Assembly (NCBI GenBank): GCA_031761405.1
Contig: JASEVX010000010.1
Span: forward strand, 9,810,724-9,874,723
Length of the DNA: 64,000 nt
Origin: Serripes groenlandicus
Taxonomy: Eukaryota; Mollusca; Bivalvia; Cardiida; Cardiidae
Reading direction: 5' to 3'
Below the pieces are notes generated by a model. The model ran no database searches. It worked only from the letters and a program-made list of their open reading frames with translations, and had not been told where the DNA came from. This document shows, piece after piece, positions 54,726 through 64,000 of the stretch. Position numbers and translations under genes: made by a program. Every line of letters starts with the position of its first letter. The first letter of the stretch is position 1.

Positions 54726-55267
54726 AAAGTGACATTGGGCCTTCTTGTTCGAAATATTTACATCCTGTCTGTTAACACGTTATTTAAATGTACTGAACTG
54801 CATCTGCTTCCTTTAAGTCATGCTTCAAAATCATGCGCGGCGTCTTTGATGCTTTGCATCAACATTCGTCTTGTTGGCAATTGTAATACTACATGTATAA
54901 TAAAAATGCATTTTGTGTATTATGTGTCTTGCTTCAACCATTGCCTAAGTGTTGTGCACTGTGATTATCTGCCCTGGGTCCTTTATTGGTTAATAAATCG
55001 TTAAACTTGTATCTATGCCAATTGCCTACAGTTTGTTCTTGTTGGCATATAATGAGTTTACTTTGTAGTTCTAAACAATAATGTCTGTCGAATGGCAAAA
55101 GAAATCACAAGACACCTCAACAATGAAATAAACATAGATCTGTTATCACAGAAATAGATCGAATGACAGAAAGCGTGGCTCGAGTCAATTGATTTAACAC
55201 TTTCAAAGGTAGAATGGACATGTCCAGAGTACATAGTTATATGAATATCAAGATGAAAATATTGAAA

Positions 55268-55507
55268 GATCGGTGTTTTACGCCGCTTTCAACAATGTTT
55301 CAGTTATATTACGGAGTTTCCTGGGTAAGTTGCCAGTACTACTGGTCCATTTATCCTGACACCAGCCAGTCAGTCGTTATGCTAAAACCCGATACGTTAA
55401 GCGCCAAGGAGAGCAGTCAGTGACTACCTATGATTTTTAAAGTCTTTGGTATGACCCGACCGGCGATCGAACCCAGGACCTCCAACACTCGAGGCTGGTG
55501 ACATAGG
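55268..55507 (-). mobile_element. SINE-1 copy in duplication copy 2
   Basis: Counterpart of 52066-52305. Its tail reads GAAAGCGGCGTAAAACACC, so the GCGACG of copy 1 is a change after duplication. Confidence 0.88.
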
Positions 55508-55720
55508 CTTCAAGGAATCGGCTCCAGCTATCAAAGGCTGAAGTACTTATAGTTTTTTTTATTCACTTTAAGATTTAATTTTATATTATTTTTCCTTCAT
55601 CATAATTTATATAATACACTGTCATAAATATAAAAATGGACAAAGTGACCAACAACATAACACTTGTGTTAGTAAAGTGTTATATAATTCAGTTCTATTC
55701 CTTTTCGATGTAAAGGGATG

Positions 55721-55893
55721 TTTAACCCCCTTTCCCACATACAGCCGACTTTGAAATGATGTAAAATTTCGATATAAATATAGTTTTAGAAAAGAGTTAA
55801 AAAATACTACGGTAAAAGGAGAAATTGCTCACCATGAGCAATTTCTCCTTTTGTTAAATGATTTGAAAAGTGGTTTACATCGTGTGAAAGGGT
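55721..55893. mobile_element. TTAA-1 MITE in duplication copy 2
   Basis: Counterpart of 52518-52689. The hairpin here is fully paired (GAGAAATTGCTC/GAGCAATTTCTC). The right end is GTGTGAAAGGGTTAA. Confidence 0.88.
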
Positions 55894-56526
55894 TAAAATT
55901 ATAAGATGATATGCCACTGAACAACAAAACATTACTTGCTCAATAAAACCAATACGAATCAGGCAGGCTTCCTGCCACCCAGAACAAATGAGCCGCGTCA
56001 GATTATTAGGAGTCGTGATGTTTTACCACCGGCGTCTGAGTTTATACTCGTGAAAACCCGTTTATAATAATAGCATTGTGTCATATTATAAACAAGTGCG
56101 TCGTGAAGCGAACGCCATGCTCGTCTGTTTGTGTCTAAGTCGAAAAAAGGGCAATACTGAATCATTATTAAAGCCAGAGTTATGTGACTTGGAATAGACA
56201 TGCGTTTTGTTCCTAGGACCATTTGTACCAAGTTTCATTTGAAAATGTTGACCGATTCCTGAGTTATGGGAAAAGGTTTAATTAAGCTGACGACGCAGAC
56301 GACGACGACGCAAACGGTATCTAAATTGCCAGAATTGTTTTCTTCGAAAATCAGTCGAGCTAAAAAGGCATGTTTCACATAATGTATTTTTATATATGAC
56401 CGTATAGAGGGGCTATTTATAGTAACACGGACATGATCTCTTCAGCACCAAGATAGACTGCATTTGAATTGTGTACCTAGATAAAGACCAAATGACCGAA
56501 AATTCGATGAATATAGAGTTTTATTC

Positions 56527-57050
56527 ACATACAATTTAATTGAATAAATGAAAGTATTAAGTATGAAAGTCTTATTGAAATAGTGAAAGAACTAAGTGTA
56601 AAAATCTAATTAAATAGGAGAAATAATTAAATATTAAAGTCTTATTGAATAAGAGTAAAAGTTAAGTATGAAAGTCTAATTGAACACGAGAAAGAATTAC
56701 TTATTAAGTATTAAAGTCTAATAAAACAGGAGAAAGAATTATTTATTTAGTATTAAAGTCTAATTGAACACGAGAAATAATTATTTATTTAGTATTAAAG
56801 TCTAATTGAATACGAGAAAGAATGATTTATTTAGTATTAAAGTCTAATTGAACACGAGAAAGAATGATTTATTTAGTATTAAAGTCTAATTGAACACGAG
56901 AACGAATTATTTATTAAGTATTAAAGTATAATTGAATAAGTGAAAGACCCTGAGTGTTAAAGTCTAATTGAATAAGAGTAAAAAATAGGCATGAAAGTCT
57001 AATTGAATAAGAGAACGAATTAAGTATAAAAGTATAATTGAATCTGACAA
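56527..57050. repeat. Minisatellite of about 35-bp units in copy 2
   Basis: Same unit family as 53325-53805, with roughly one more unit. Confidence 0.92.
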
Positions 57051-57178
57051 ATGACATGTAATTATCAGCACTAAGGAACACCGCTTAGATCAACAATATC
57101 AGAGGGTACTACCACTACACACACGTTCACTTGTCTTCTTCTACGAAAACTACATTGAAATGTCACTGTTCACCAGAT

Positions 57179-57420
57179 CGAGGGCTTGGTGTGAAACGGT
57201 TGTAACTTACAACCTATTTTGAAAACCCTGGTTTAGGGGCAATTTTGACCCCTTTGTAAACAATGCAAATTTAGGTGCCATTGCTCAGAGCAATGGTACC
57301 TAGATTTCCATTGTTTACAAAGTAAAATGATTTAACGCTTATTAAGACTTTATGGCGAGGTGATTAACTTTGGTAAAAAAATACCAATTTAAGTTACAAC
57401 CGTCTCACGCTAAGCCCTCG
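57179..57420. mobile_element. CGAG foldback MITE, complete, 4-bp duplication
   Basis: CGAGGGCTTGGTGTGAAACG...CGCTAAGCCCTCG between AGAT at 57175-57178 and 57421-57424. The hairpin tip is shortened (ATTGCTCAGAGCAATGG). Confidence 0.93.
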
Positions 57421-57430
57421 AGATGTGATA

Positions 57431-57694
57431 TGAGCCGTTCCACGAGAAAAACCAACATTGTGGACTCTGCGTAATGTATCGACCCGGATCAGCCCAAGCA
57501 TGTCGTACAGGCTAACCCTGACAGACACGTTTCGCCTTCTGTGGAATTTCTGTTTCAGGAATCATTACTCTATACCTCTATCCCCCTGAGACGGAATGTG
57601 TCGGCCCGGATTAGCCTGTGCGGACTGCGTAGGCTGATCTGGATCGATACATTACGCAGAGACCATAGAGTTGGTTTTTTAGTGGGACGGCTCA
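57431..57694 (+). mobile_element. GAGCC-family MITE
   Basis: TGAGCCGTTCCACGAGAAAA at left and TTTTTTAGTGGGACGGCTCA at right. It lies 10 bp from the CGAG element. Confidence 0.92.
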
Positions 57695-57734
57695 TATTTA
57701 AGTGTAGTTTGCTTTTAATTCACACGAAGAACAA

Positions 57735-57880
57735 ATGCAGTTTTACAGACAGAAAATACATTGTGGCAAAACGAGAAATTGGTCATAATAAGGAATGTAT
57801 CAAAATCAAACTTCTCAAAATGGTTTTTGTATGTGTGTCAATTAGGAAATGATGCGTCCGTTCATGCGAAAGGGTACAAA
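57735..57880. mobile_element. TTAA-1 MITE, strongly diverged
   Basis: AAAATACATTGTGGCAAAAC, GAGAAATTGGTCATAATAAG, ATGATGCGTCCGTTCATGCG, AAAGGGT. The order fits, but the termini are uncertain. Confidence 0.45.
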
Positions 57881-58023
57881 TTGTTTTGTGTAAACAATAT
57901 ATCCAGATCCGTTTGTACATTCGCACACTCTTCTCAAGTACCGTCCACACATTACTTACAAATGTTAGCGTGTTAGAAGCTTCTGTCAATGTGTGTTGAT
58001 TCTGATAACACTGATCAGATGTA

Positions 58024-58055
58024 GGGGGTAGGGGGGGGGGGGGGGGGGGGGGGGG
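58024..58055. repeat. G homopolymer run
   Basis: A run of 25 G (58031-58055) after GTAGGGGGTA. The length may be an assembly estimate. Confidence 0.9.
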
Positions 58056-58162
58056 TATCCGAAATGTCTTATGCTCAAATAAGGAAGTAATTAATCCAGT
58101 CAGTCTCAAAACGGATAGAGGAGCAAACAGAAGGGACACATGAATTAGGAATGATCAAGTTG

Positions 58163-58336
58163 AACTATTACAGCGCCGAGTTTCATACAGTAGACTCTTC
58201 CGAATGTTTTAAGTAGACTATACCATGTTCAAAATCGGACGAATCCATTTCTAATGTAATGAGAGTTTTGGAATATTCTGATATATAAAAAGCAAACAAT
58301 CCTGATAGCTCAAGTTTGCCATTGGCGCTGAAATAG
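58163..58336 (-). mobile_element. TTAA-2 MITE lacking its hairpin
   Basis: CAGCGCCGAGTTTCATACAG, GACTATACCATGTTCAAAAT, AAAAAGCAAACAATCCTGAT, then directly CATTGGCGCTGAAATAG before TTAA (58337-58340). The GTGAG hairpin is deleted. AGTAGACT is duplicated near the left end. Confidence 0.8.
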
Positions 58337-58340
58337 TTAA

Positions 58341-59525
58341 TACCTTTTAAAGACATATGACTACAATTTAGTTCAAATATCTTAGTAAAACATGTTTATG
58401 TAAGATGTGTTCTAAGTACATTAAAATAAGCAGAAAAAGTCCGGAATCATATACCTTTGAAAAATGTATCGGTACTAGAGGTTATTTGTCTTAATAAAAC
58501 AAATCAACACAAACAAACAACGTTGAAATAAAGTTGGCAGGATGCATTATGTTCCATGCGTCTTGTAGTTTTTGAACGTACCTATAGTTTTGCTAATTCC
58601 AGGCAAATCTCTGGTCTCAATTTGCAGGAATCAACCCGATCCATTTTGGAGGCGTGATATAAAATTCCTACGTTAATGGTCCCGGACTGGATTGCGTTTC
58701 CGCCATTACAAGTCAAGTACCGAGGCTGGTTCTCCATAATTTTCTCTCAGTCTTACGTCTATACCTGTCAGTTAGCGACACAGTCCAGATCCCTTTTGCT
58801 GAAGTATTGTGTTTTAACAGGAATAATGGCACATTGCTTAATTTATGCTCGCTATTAATTATTTTTCTTTCATACAATCTATTCCGGTGGTGTTTCGGAT
58901 GAAATTACTTCGAGAAACTTTTTTTTTAAAAAATTCACCCAAACCAGTTCCAAAAATGCATTATAAACCAGGGAAATCAAAAGGACACCAAATACAGTTG
59001 TGACTCGAGGAAATTTTAATATGTTAAGATATATGATATTAAGGAATATTGTCCACTATGTGCATAAAAGGACTTTAATTCGTGTGTATTCAATCTAAAA
59101 ACAGCCTGATAAATTTAGTAATTCATTCCAAAAAATATTTCAAATAAAAAATGTCGGGCAATTCCATTTTTGATAAAGACAGAAACAAATCCCAGAAAAC
59201 AAACCAGAAAGAAAAAAAAATACGGTAAACGCATACAAACGGATATGTGAGGGAGAATAGAACTCGAACAATGGTCCAAGATTGAAGATTATTGAAGCCA
59301 AGTACGGGACGATCCTCTGATCTTCATTATGTGTCTCTCCCTCCCGTCTGTTATAAAGGAAAACAAGCACAACTGTATGTAAAGCACAATTCATACAACA
59401 ACGGTGGTGGTGCTTTAACCTTTTCAATGCAGAATTTTCAAAAAGGACTTGAAAAGCTTAGCATTTGGAAACGTCCATAGAAAAATTATTGAAAAGCGTC
59501 TATAATAAGTTGAATTGAACAGCCA
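58341..59525. other. No recognised feature, 1.2 kb
   Basis: AT-rich unique-looking sequence. The open frames at 58676-58858 and 59140-59427 show no recognisable domain. Confidence 0.4.
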
Positions 59526-59527
59526 AC

Positions 59528-59592
59528 AGTATAGAGCCAGGTCAGGCGGCGTGGATGCGCCGTCTGACCTGGATCTATACTGGTGGCACAGG
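59528..59592. repeat. D-family hairpin repeat, best-paired copy
   Basis: AGTATAGAGCCAGGTCAGGC and CGTCTGACCTGGATCTATAC form arms of about 24 bp with few mismatches around GGCGTGGATGCGCC, followed by TGGTGGCA. Confidence 0.75.
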
Positions 59593-59975
59593 CTTCACAC
59601 AATTGATTTAAACGAAACTAAAAAATATTGTCTCTGGCGTAGCCCGCCACCCAGAATAGCGGTTCACTTGATGAGTATAACAATTAATTTTACAATGATT
59701 TTATGAGTGTTTTTATGACTCCGGTCTGTGTATCTTGATAATTCAATGTCTACCTGTATGGGTTTGATGCCTTACACCTGGTCGACACTGAACCATCTCT
59801 CGTAATTCTACATACTTTATTCCAATTGAGAAATAGGTTGCACAGACGACGGGTGTAATGCTCTGTTTGTTTGATTTTAAGTGAAATGATTGGTCAAAAA
59901 TGCATAAGGATTTTTTTCAAAGAAAAAAGTGTAGATTAGCTGTCATTTGTCTCATACCGTACGTTTGTTTGAATA
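59593..59975. other. No recognised feature
   Basis: Unassigned sequence. Confidence 0.4.
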
Positions 59976-59977
59976 GT

Positions 59978-60052
59978 GTTTTTACTCCGCTTTCAATGCT
60001 ATTTCAGTTATACCGCAGTGTTTATCTAGGTAAGTTACCTGGGTCTGATTCC
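59978..60052 (-). mobile_element. SINE-1 tail fragment
   Basis: Minus strand: CACTGCGGTATAACTGAAAT and AGCATTGAAAGCGGAGTAAA. A TTAA-2 element follows. Confidence 0.6.
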
Positions 60053-60067
60053 ATCAACCTAACTTAA

Positions 60068-60272
60068 CTCTTTCATCGCCAAATTGTTTAAAGTAGACTC
60101 TTCCATGTTCAAACCTGGACGACTCGATATCCATTTTATACGAGTTCTGGAATATTTTGATAACTAAAAATCAAACAATGCTGATTTCAGGTGAGACAGC
60201 TCGTTACGAGCTGACTCACCTGAATCTGTATTGTTTGCGAAAAGCTCAATATTGCCTTTGGCGCTGAAAGAG
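60068..60272 (-). mobile_element. TTAA-2 MITE with TTAA on both sides
   Basis: CTCTTTCATCGCC...GGCGCTGAAAGAG between TTAA at 60064-60067 and 60273-60276. The hairpin CAGGTGAGACAGCTCGTTAC followed by GAGCTGACTCACCTG is intact. Confidence 0.93.
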
Positions 60273-60436
60273 TTAACGCTAAGTAATACTTAAATACTTA
60301 CTAGCATATTTATAAATTGTGTCTCCCTAATATTTTGTAAATCATGAATGGTGGAATGTATTTAAGTAAATGACTTAGTAGACGTAAATTATTACCTTGC
60401 TGACTAACAAAATTTGATAACAAATTAAATATTTGT

Positions 60437-60492
60437 TTACCGCGACTCCCGGACCCGGGGCGGACGCTTCACCACTACACCACCGAGGCAGT
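60437..60492 (-). mobile_element. SINE-1 tRNA-head fragment
   Basis: Minus strand: CTGCCTCGGTGGTGTAGTGG and TGAAGCGTCCGCCCC, then CGGGAGTCGCG. The B box is degraded. Confidence 0.6.
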
Positions 60493-60608
60493 TCATACCG
60501 CGCGTTACGTACATGCATTGTGAATGTACAACGCAACCTCTCCAGATCATTATCTGGCGAAGGCAAAGAAATTTAACCGTTCTATAGAGGGGATGCTCTT
60601 CAGAGGTA

Positions 60609-60972
60609 AACCCTTTCTAACCTGCAGAGGCATTTTGACGTAATAGCAGCAGACGACTTTAACCCTTTCCCACCTGCAGACGCATTTTGACGTAATAGCA
60701 GCAGACGACTTTAACCCTTTCCCACATGCAGACGCATTTTGACGTTATAGCAGCAGACGACTTTAACCCTTTCCCACCTGCAGACGCATTTTGACGTTAT
60801 AGCAGCAGACGACTTTAACCCTTTCCCACCTGCAGACGCATTTTGACGTTATAGCAGCAGACGACTTTAACCCTTTCCCACATGCAGACGCATTTTGACG
60901 TTATACCAGTAGACGACTTTAACCCTTTCCCACCTGCAGACGCATTTTGACGTTATACCAGTAGACGACTTT
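60609..60972. repeat. 52-bp tandem array built from a TTAA-1 end
   Basis: Seven units start at 60609, 60661, 60713, 60765, 60817, 60869 and 60921. Each is AACCCTTTCCCACCTGCAGA, then CGCATTTTGACGT, then GCAGCAGACGACTTT. The unit boundary is exactly the MITE terminus with its TTAA. The last unit runs into a full element. Confidence 0.96.
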
Positions 60973-61121
60973 TGAAAACACTGTCATAATGAGCAATTTC
61001 TACTTTGGCCACAATGTTTTCAAATTAAATATAACAATTAAGTTATCTTTTTTGGACACTTTTCAGGTTTTTGTAACGTTGTTTTCAAAGTCGTCTGCTG
61101 CAGATGTGTTGTGGGAAAGGG
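60923..61121. mobile_element. TTAA-1 MITE at the end of the tandem array
   Basis: CCCTTTCCCACCTGCAGACG...TGTTGTGGGAAAGGG, right flank ATAA. The left half of the hairpin is deleted (CACTGTCATAATGAGCAATT). Confidence 0.9.
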
Positions 61122-61284
61122 ATAAGACGTCCTCCTGATAGAAACACATTTTGATGCACCGGAATACAGGTGACTTTGATGTACCGGAATACCGGTGACT
61201 TTGCAAAGCACTGTGGGAAATGGAGACCGCTTTCATAATAAAAGTTATTTAACAGCAAACTATTAATTGGAAGCCTTACCTATT

Positions 61285-61525
61285 GCTTTAGTTTGATCAT
61301 ATGTATTGCGTATTGTCAAAGCGGACAATATATAAAAGTGTATGGGAATGATATCACTTGGATTATATTTATACTTATTGTTAAAGGGTACAATATATAA
61401 ATGTGTTTACGCTTGATACCTCTTGGGTTATATGTATACGTTTTGTCAACGGGTACACTATTTAAATAAGTAGGCCTCTAAGCTTCATACCACATGAGTT
61501 ATATTTATACTTATTGTATACTTTG
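61285..61525. repeat. 65-bp tandem array, left block
   Basis: About four diverged units of TATATTTATACTTATTGTCA, AAGGG(A/T)ACAATATATAAA, GTGTATAAGCTTGATACCAC. Interrupted until about 62277. Confidence 0.85.
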
Positions 61526-62087
61526 ATATTTTTCCATTTGGAAAAAGGATGCAGTATCCGTCGATATTGCACGGGTTGATATTGCACTCAGATCTTTTTC
61601 ACGTGCTGCTAAGGACGGAACAATGTCCATACAGTAACGTTACAGAGCGCTCCCATCCAAACTATGATGAGTTTAGAGACAAGCTAACAATGTTTGGTAA
61701 ATCCCTTGTACATGCCACGTTATGAAAAATCGTTAAACGTTCACAAAACCAAATCCAGTCTATTTATAGCATTATCCACGTGTGAAAACTGTAAACATAT
61801 ACGTAGTTTCTGACGTAATATATGACGTGTTTCAATGACAACGGTATTTGCAGACTGTACACATTTTGCCATATATATTCGCTAAATTCATAGTTGTTTT
61901 TAATAGTCATTGACGATCTATATAAGTTTATCTCAATAAAACATGACGAACAAAATCAAGTGGGATTTTATAACTGCTAGGGTGAATGTGCAAATACTTG
62001 TTTTAAAGGTAGGTGTTCTGATTATTTTTGCCATTCTCTGATGTGAAGTTTATGAAGGCAGAATAGCAAATATCAAATTATACAATA
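61526..62087. other. Unassigned segment inside the 65-bp array
   Basis: Separates the two blocks of the array together with the MITE at 62089. No gene is seen. Confidence 0.45.
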
Positions 62088-62088
62088 G

Positions 62089-62218
62089 AAAGGTTATTGC
62101 ATGATTAAGGAAAACTATTGTGTTGGGACTCGTTCCTTCGGCAGAGTTCTGCTCTGGCAACTTAGCCGAAGGAACTCGTCCGACAAAATATTTTTCCATA
62201 CAAATGCAATAACCTTTA
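62089..62218. mobile_element. Small hairpin MITE, AAAGGTTATTGCAT ends
   Basis: AAAGGTTATTGCAT at left and its exact complement ATGCAATAACCTTT at right. A nested hairpin is formed by GGGACTCGTTCCTTCGGC and GCCGAAGGAACTCGTCC. Confidence 0.82.
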
Positions 62219-62276
62219 GTGCATGGTAGTAATACCACTGTGGCTTGTCTAAGCTTAGGGGCAATACATAAAGTAG

Positions 62277-63225
62277 GTGGGAATGATGACACTTCGATTA
62301 TATTTATACTTATTTATTGGCTTATTGTCTAGGGTACACTATATAAAAGTGTATAAACTTGATACTAGTTGGTCTATATTTATACTTATTGTCAAAGGGA
62401 ACAATATATACAAGTGTATAAGCTTGATACCGCTTGGGCTATATTTATACTTATTGTCAAAGGGAGCAATATATAAAAGTGTATTAGATTGATACCATTT
62501 GGTCTATATTTATACTTATTGTCAAAGGGAACACTATATAAAAGAGTATAAGCTTGATACCGCTTGGGCTATATTTATACTTATTGTCAAAGGGAACAAT
62601 ATATAAAAGTGTATAAACTTGATACCATTTGGACTATATTTATACTTATTGTCAAAGGGAACAATATATAAAAGTATATGTCATTGATACCATTTGGTCT
62701 ATATTTATACTTTTTTTCCAAAGGAAACACAATATAAAAGTGTATACGCTTGATACCACTTGTTTATATTTATACTTATTGTCAACGGGAACATCTGGTG
62801 CTTTTTTCATAATGTACTGTCAAAGGGTGCATAAAGTGATAGCACGTGGACTATAGTTAAGCTTATTGTCAAAGGAGACAGTAAATAAACGTGTTTGGGA
62901 TTGATACCACTTGGGCTATATTTATACTTATTGTCAAAGCGGACACTATCTAACAGTGTATTTATAAGCTTGATACCACTTGGGCTATATGTATGCTTAT
63001 TGTCTAAGGGAACACTATATAAACGTGTATAAGCTTGATACCACTTGGGTTATAATTATACTTATTGCCAAAGGGGAAAATATTAAATGTATGGGATTGA
63101 TGCCATTTGGGATATATTTACATGTATCCGTATTGTCAAAGGGAACAATATATAAAAGAATATGAGATTAAATTCGCTTGGGCTATATTTCTACTTATTG
63201 TCAACAGGATAAATTCAGTGAGGTA
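62277..63225. repeat. 65-bp tandem array, main block
   Basis: About thirteen units; starts near 62359, 62424, 62489, 62553, 62619, 62685 and 62749 give spacings of 64-66 bp. Each has CTTGATACC(A/G)CTTGG and TATATTTATACTTATTGTCA. Repeated peptide frames here are artefacts. Confidence 0.94.
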
Positions 63226-63361
63226 TTTCATCTATGCGAAAAGTGAAAAATATGATGAAACTGTAGTAATAGGTATGAATATCCCACTGATCACGCGTGC
63301 ATCATGAGTAAAAATAAAAGCACTGCAGTGCTGACGGCCTGGGGGCTGCTGGAAGGTTGGA

Positions 63362-63570
63362 TTCTTCGACGCACGGGACCTACGCCCCCCGGTTAGTCTG
63401 CCACTGTATATTTCACGTGACTTCTTTCGCGGGTGGTGGAGTCGTGCACGGGCCCTATGGGCCCCCGCTAAATCCGCCACTACATACGCCACGCTTTTTC
63501 TTTGTTTACCATTAATTTTTCGACGCACGGGCCCTACGGCCCCCGGTTAATCCGCCACTGAATTTTTCAC
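63362..63570. repeat. Three copies of a GC-rich motif
   Basis: CGACGCACGGG(A/C)CCTACG and CCCCCGGTTA(G/A)TC(T/C)GCCACTG at 63368-63407 and 63519-63559, with a related version at 63446-63481. Spacing is about 75 bp. GGGCCC cores make each partly palindromic. Confidence 0.75.
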
Positions 63571-63890
63571 TTGACTTCTTTCTTTTTTTCCGTTCCTCTT
63601 CGCGAATGTTAATAATGTTAACAAGCGTCCATATTTGACCTCTCGGCGCATTAATTTCTAAAGCATTTCTTAAACTTATATTGGAGTACTCACGCCTTAA
63701 GTTTTTCACTGATATTCCAACAGCATTAAAATTAAATTTATGGGGGGGTCCTAACCTTTTAAATGCAGTTTTGTTGAATCCATGATGAACTATTTTCCTC
63801 GCGCAGTTTCTCATGCGTTGTTTGGTGCTAACAGCAATTGGCAGGCTGCCAACTCCGAACAAAATGGTATTATTGATAAAGCCCCAGGCC
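63512..63890 (-). other. Unassigned open frame of about 126 codons, no ATG
   Basis: Open from a TGA just upstream to a stop in the GC-rich repeat. It has no usable methionine near its start. The peptide has KRLGPPHKFNFNAVGISVKN and LRNALEINAPRGQIWTLVNI, then a basic tail EEERKKRKK. It is less repetitive than other frames in the window. I do not recognise it. It may be part of a transposon or an exon of a gene beyond the right edge. Confidence 0.25.
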
Positions 63891-64000
63891 AAAAAAGCAA
63901 CACTTCAATGAGTAAATATGTGTTACTTTTATTTTTTTGGAGGGGAGAATCAGCGCGCAGAAAACACCTATATATTATTTTAAAACACTGTTGGTTGGTT

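Larger units (their letters stand above)
54141..57381. repeat. Tandem segmental duplication, copy 2
   Basis: Collinear with 50939-54140, ending at the point inside the CGAG element where copy 1 was cut. Differences include small indels (an ATACATG deletion near 54203) and minisatellite units. Confidence 0.95.

Noticed and set aside
62277..63307. Repeated peptides such as YIYTYCQREQYIKVY as a repeat protein
   Set aside because: They arise from a 65-bp tandem array, whose period is not a multiple of three, so the frame changes between units and stops are frequent.

Overview
The window is animal nuclear DNA. It is AT-rich and intron-containing, and it is saturated with small non-autonomous transposons, tRNA-derived SINEs and tandem repeats. 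One protein-coding gene can be identified with confidence: a forkhead transcription factor of the FoxF class on the + strand. Its whole DNA-binding domain lies in exon 1 (11366-12467). A short second coding exon (36373-36503) lies about 23.9 kb downstream and ends in a FoxF-like C-terminus (...CVM). The repeat types (SINEs with GTGATATAACTGA-like tails and heavy MITE load) and the lophotrochozoan-looking FoxF suggest a mollusc, most likely a bivalve. The species call is inference.

Layout: 1-10.8 kb is intergenic repeat DNA with minisatellites, MITEs, SINE fragments and one short coding relic at 2930-3079. From 10.8 to 11.37 kb lie the presumed promoter and 5' UTR of FoxF. From 12.47 to 36.37 kb is a single FoxF intron packed with at least six repeat families. 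From 36.5 to about 38 kb is presumed 3' UTR and flank, with five CATGTGA motifs clustered around the stop codon. From 38 to 50.9 kb is repeat-rich intergenic DNA, including a possible TATA/initiator/first-exon arrangement at 39574-39700. From 50.94 to 57.38 kb is a tandem duplication with a unit of about 3.2 kb. From 57.4 to 64 kb there are more repeats, a 52-bp tandem array made from a MITE end, a 65-bp tandem array, and an unassigned open frame at the right edge.

The repeats form clear families, named here for convenience. TTAA-1: ends CCCTTTCCC...GGGAAAGGG, central hairpin GAGAAATTGCTC/GAGCAATTTCTC, inserted at TTAA, more than 30 copies. TTAA-2: ends CTCTTTCAGCGCC...GGCGCTGAAAGAG, also TTAA. 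TTAA-3: ends AGGTGCTGAACTCCA, also TTAA. CGAG: palindromic, ends CGAGGGCTTGGCG, 4-bp duplication. HP: a hairpin around GAATCGTCTCACTGAGACGATTC. GAGCC: about 260 bp, ends TGAGCCGTTCCACGAGAAAA. D: short hairpins around CCAGATCA/TGATCTGG. SINE-1 and SINE-2 are two tRNA-headed SINE families with similar tails. TTAA target sites with CCCT-like termini point to piggyBac-type mobilisation for TTAA-1, but no transposase gene is present here. Nested insertions, clean target-site duplications and a duplication breakpoint inside a MITE allow a partial relative chronology.

Most short open frames are chance translations of these repeats. I saw no rRNA gene, functional tRNA gene, CRISPR array or bacterial operon.
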